64,000 bases of DNA from Vibrio sp. ES.051. Its GTDB lineage: Bacteria; Pseudomonadota; Gammaproteobacteria; Enterobacterales; Vibrionaceae. The stretch is from assembly GCF_002563795.1 (NCBI RefSeq), contig NZ_PDJL01000004.1, positions 248,001-312,000 on the forward strand. Direction: 5' to 3'. Position numbers and translations under genes: made by a program. Shown here piece by piece: positions 62,936-64,000 of this stretch (the first letter of the stretch is position 1; each line of letters starts with the position of its first letter). Under the pieces are notes generated by a model, which saw nothing but the letters and a program-made list of their open reading frames with translations, ran no database searches and was not told where the DNA came from.

Positions 62936-64000
62936 TTAGTGAAGGATACGAGCACGGATAGTGCCTTCAATACTTTTCAGTTTCGCTAGCGCTTCTTCTG
63001 AGCGCTCTGTTTCAACATCGATCACCACGTAGCCGATTTCAGCGGCCGTTTGAAGGTACTGCGCGGCAATGTTAATGCCGTCTTCTGCGAAGATGGTGTT
63101 GATCTGAGTAAGAATACCAGGACGGTTTTTATGGATGTGAAGCAAGCGAGAGCATTCACCACCGTGCTCTGGCAGTGACACCTCTGGGAAGTTTACGCTT
63201 GAAAGGGTTGAGCCGTTGTCAGAGTACTTCGCCAGTTTTCCTGCAACTTCAATCCCAATGTTTTCTTGTGCTTCTTGCGTAGAGCCACCCACGTGTGGGG
63301 TTAAAATAACGTTATCAAACTTCTGCAGTGGTGATTCGAATGGGTCTGCGTTGGTCTTTGGCTCGGTAGGAAATACATCAATCGCAGCGCCCGCAATATG
63401 ACCTGCTTCTAAGCTATGACAAAGCGCTGGAATATCCACGACAGTGCCGCGTGCTGCATTAATAAAGATTGAACCTGGCTTCATGCGAGCAAACTCTTCT
63501 TCACTCATCATGTTTTTCGTTTCTGGCGTTTCAGGGACGTGCAGGGAAACAACATCACATTTGTTCAGTAGCTCACTCATGGTATGCACTTGCGTCGCGT
63601 TACCAAGTGACAGCTTGTTCTCGATGTCGTAGTAGTAAACGCGCATACCTAAGTTTTCGGCAATAATACCTAACTGCGTACCAATGTGGCCGTAGCCGAT
63701 AATACCAAGGCGCTTACCACGCGCTTCGTAAGAGTTGTTGGCGCTCTTTTTCCAGATCCCACGGTGTGCTAATGCATTCTTCTCTGGAATACCGCGAAGT
63801 AGTAGAAGGATCTGACCAAGTACCAGTTCAGCAACGCTTCGTGTGTTTGAAAATGGTGCGTTAAACACCGGAATACCACGGTTTGCCGCCGCATCTAGAT
63901 TTACTTGGTTGGTGCCGATACAAAAACAGCCAATCGCAACCAGTTTGTTTGCCGCATTGATCACCTCTTCGGAAAGGTTCGTGCGGGAGCGAATGCCGAT
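62936..64000 (-). CDS. serA: D-3-phosphoglycerate dehydrogenase, C-terminal part
   Basis: First enzyme of serine synthesis. 354 codons lie in the window and the frame stays open to the right edge, so about the first 55 residues of the usual roughly 409 are missing. The NAD motif is GIIGYGHIGTQ, the catalytic Arg and His are in INAARGTVVD and LTPHVGGST, and the C-terminal ACT domain (VSLPEHGGECSRLLHIHKN onward) binds serine for feedback control. The GTG at 63964 is internal, not the real start. Confidence 0.96.
   Translation of the reverse strand: MGIRSRTNLSEEVINAANKLVAIGCFCIGTNQVNLDAAANRGIPVFNAPFSNTRSVAELVLGQILLLLRGIPEKNALAHRGIWKKSANNSYEARGKRLGIIGYGHIGTQLGIIAENLGMRVYYYDIENKLSLGNATQVHTMSELLNKCDVVSLHVPETPETKNMMSEEEFARMKPGSIFINAARGTVVDIPALCHSLEAGHIAGAAIDVFPTEPKTNADPFESPLQKFDNVILTPHVGGSTQEAQENIGIEVAGKLAKYSDNGSTLSSVNFPEVSLPEHGGECSRLLHIHKNRPGILTQINTIFAEDGINIAAQYLQTAAEIGYVVIDVETERSEEALAKLKSIEGTIRARILH

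Overview
The window is a chromosomal segment of a Vibrio, probably of the Harveyi/Parahaemolyticus side of the genus. The 16S rRNA, the gene contents and the gene orders (argF-arcA-rraB, pepA-holC-valS with divergent lptFG, mutY-yggX-mltC, yggS-proC-yggT-yggU-rdgB-hemW with divergent pilTU, tkt-epd-pgk-fbaA) are all typical of Vibrionaceae. The species cannot be fixed from the sequence alone.

Layout. 1-14.6 kb is core genome: the start of pyrB with a complete pyrL-type attenuator leader, argF, arcA, rraB, an orphan sugar-binding-domain protein, a GNAT enzyme, a duplicated DUF2061 membrane protein, valS-holC-pepA, lptF-lptG, an RDD protein and an SDR. 14.8-21.4 kb is a small genomic island inserted in the 3' half of a tRNA-Leu gene. 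It is bounded by 98-bp perfect direct repeats, which run on into about 170 bp of imperfect repeat. The island has no integrase. It holds a HEPN-like protein, an IS21-family element that has removed most of a helicase-like gene, and an intact GIY-YIG nuclease gene, so it looks like a damaged defence-type locus. 21.7-25.1 kb is a cyanate-detoxification cluster (divergent cynR, then cynT, cynS and a BASS-family transporter). 25.8-31.6 kb is a complete rRNA operon (16S-23S-5S-tRNA-Thr-5S) with no tRNA in the 16S-23S spacer. 32.1-33.5 kb is a succinate-semialdehyde dehydrogenase-like gene. 33.7-35.3 kb is an array of 12 tRNA genes on the minus strand made of only three species (Phe-GAA, Thr-UGU, Asn-GUU, four each) in two promoter/terminator units. 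35.4-64 kb is again core: mltC, yggX, mutY, trmB, glsB, hemW, rdgB, DUF4426, yggU, yggT, proC, yggS, pilT-pilU, ruvX, yqgE, gshB, rsmE, endA, sprT, a DUF2189 membrane protein, metK, tkt, epd, pgk, fbaA, mscS, a SIMPL-domain protein and the C-terminal part of serA.

How the parts work together. Several control elements can be read directly: the pyrBI attenuator, a MetJ operator before metK, LacI/PurR-type palindromes before tkt and fbaA, a perfect palindrome between cynR and cynT, the P1/P2 promoters and boxA of the rRNA operon, and near-identical promoters for the two tRNA units. tkt, epd, pgk and fbaA form a central-carbon block linking the pentose phosphate pathway, erythrose-4-phosphate/PLP synthesis and glycolysis. 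pilT and pilU are the two type IV pilus retraction ATPases. Start codons were moved downstream of the longest possible start where a ribosome-binding site or family alignment supports it (GH2-like protein, GNAT, cynR, cynT, cynS, gabD-like, trmB, yggU, proC, yqgE, DUF2189, tkt, pgk, mscS, SIMPL protein).
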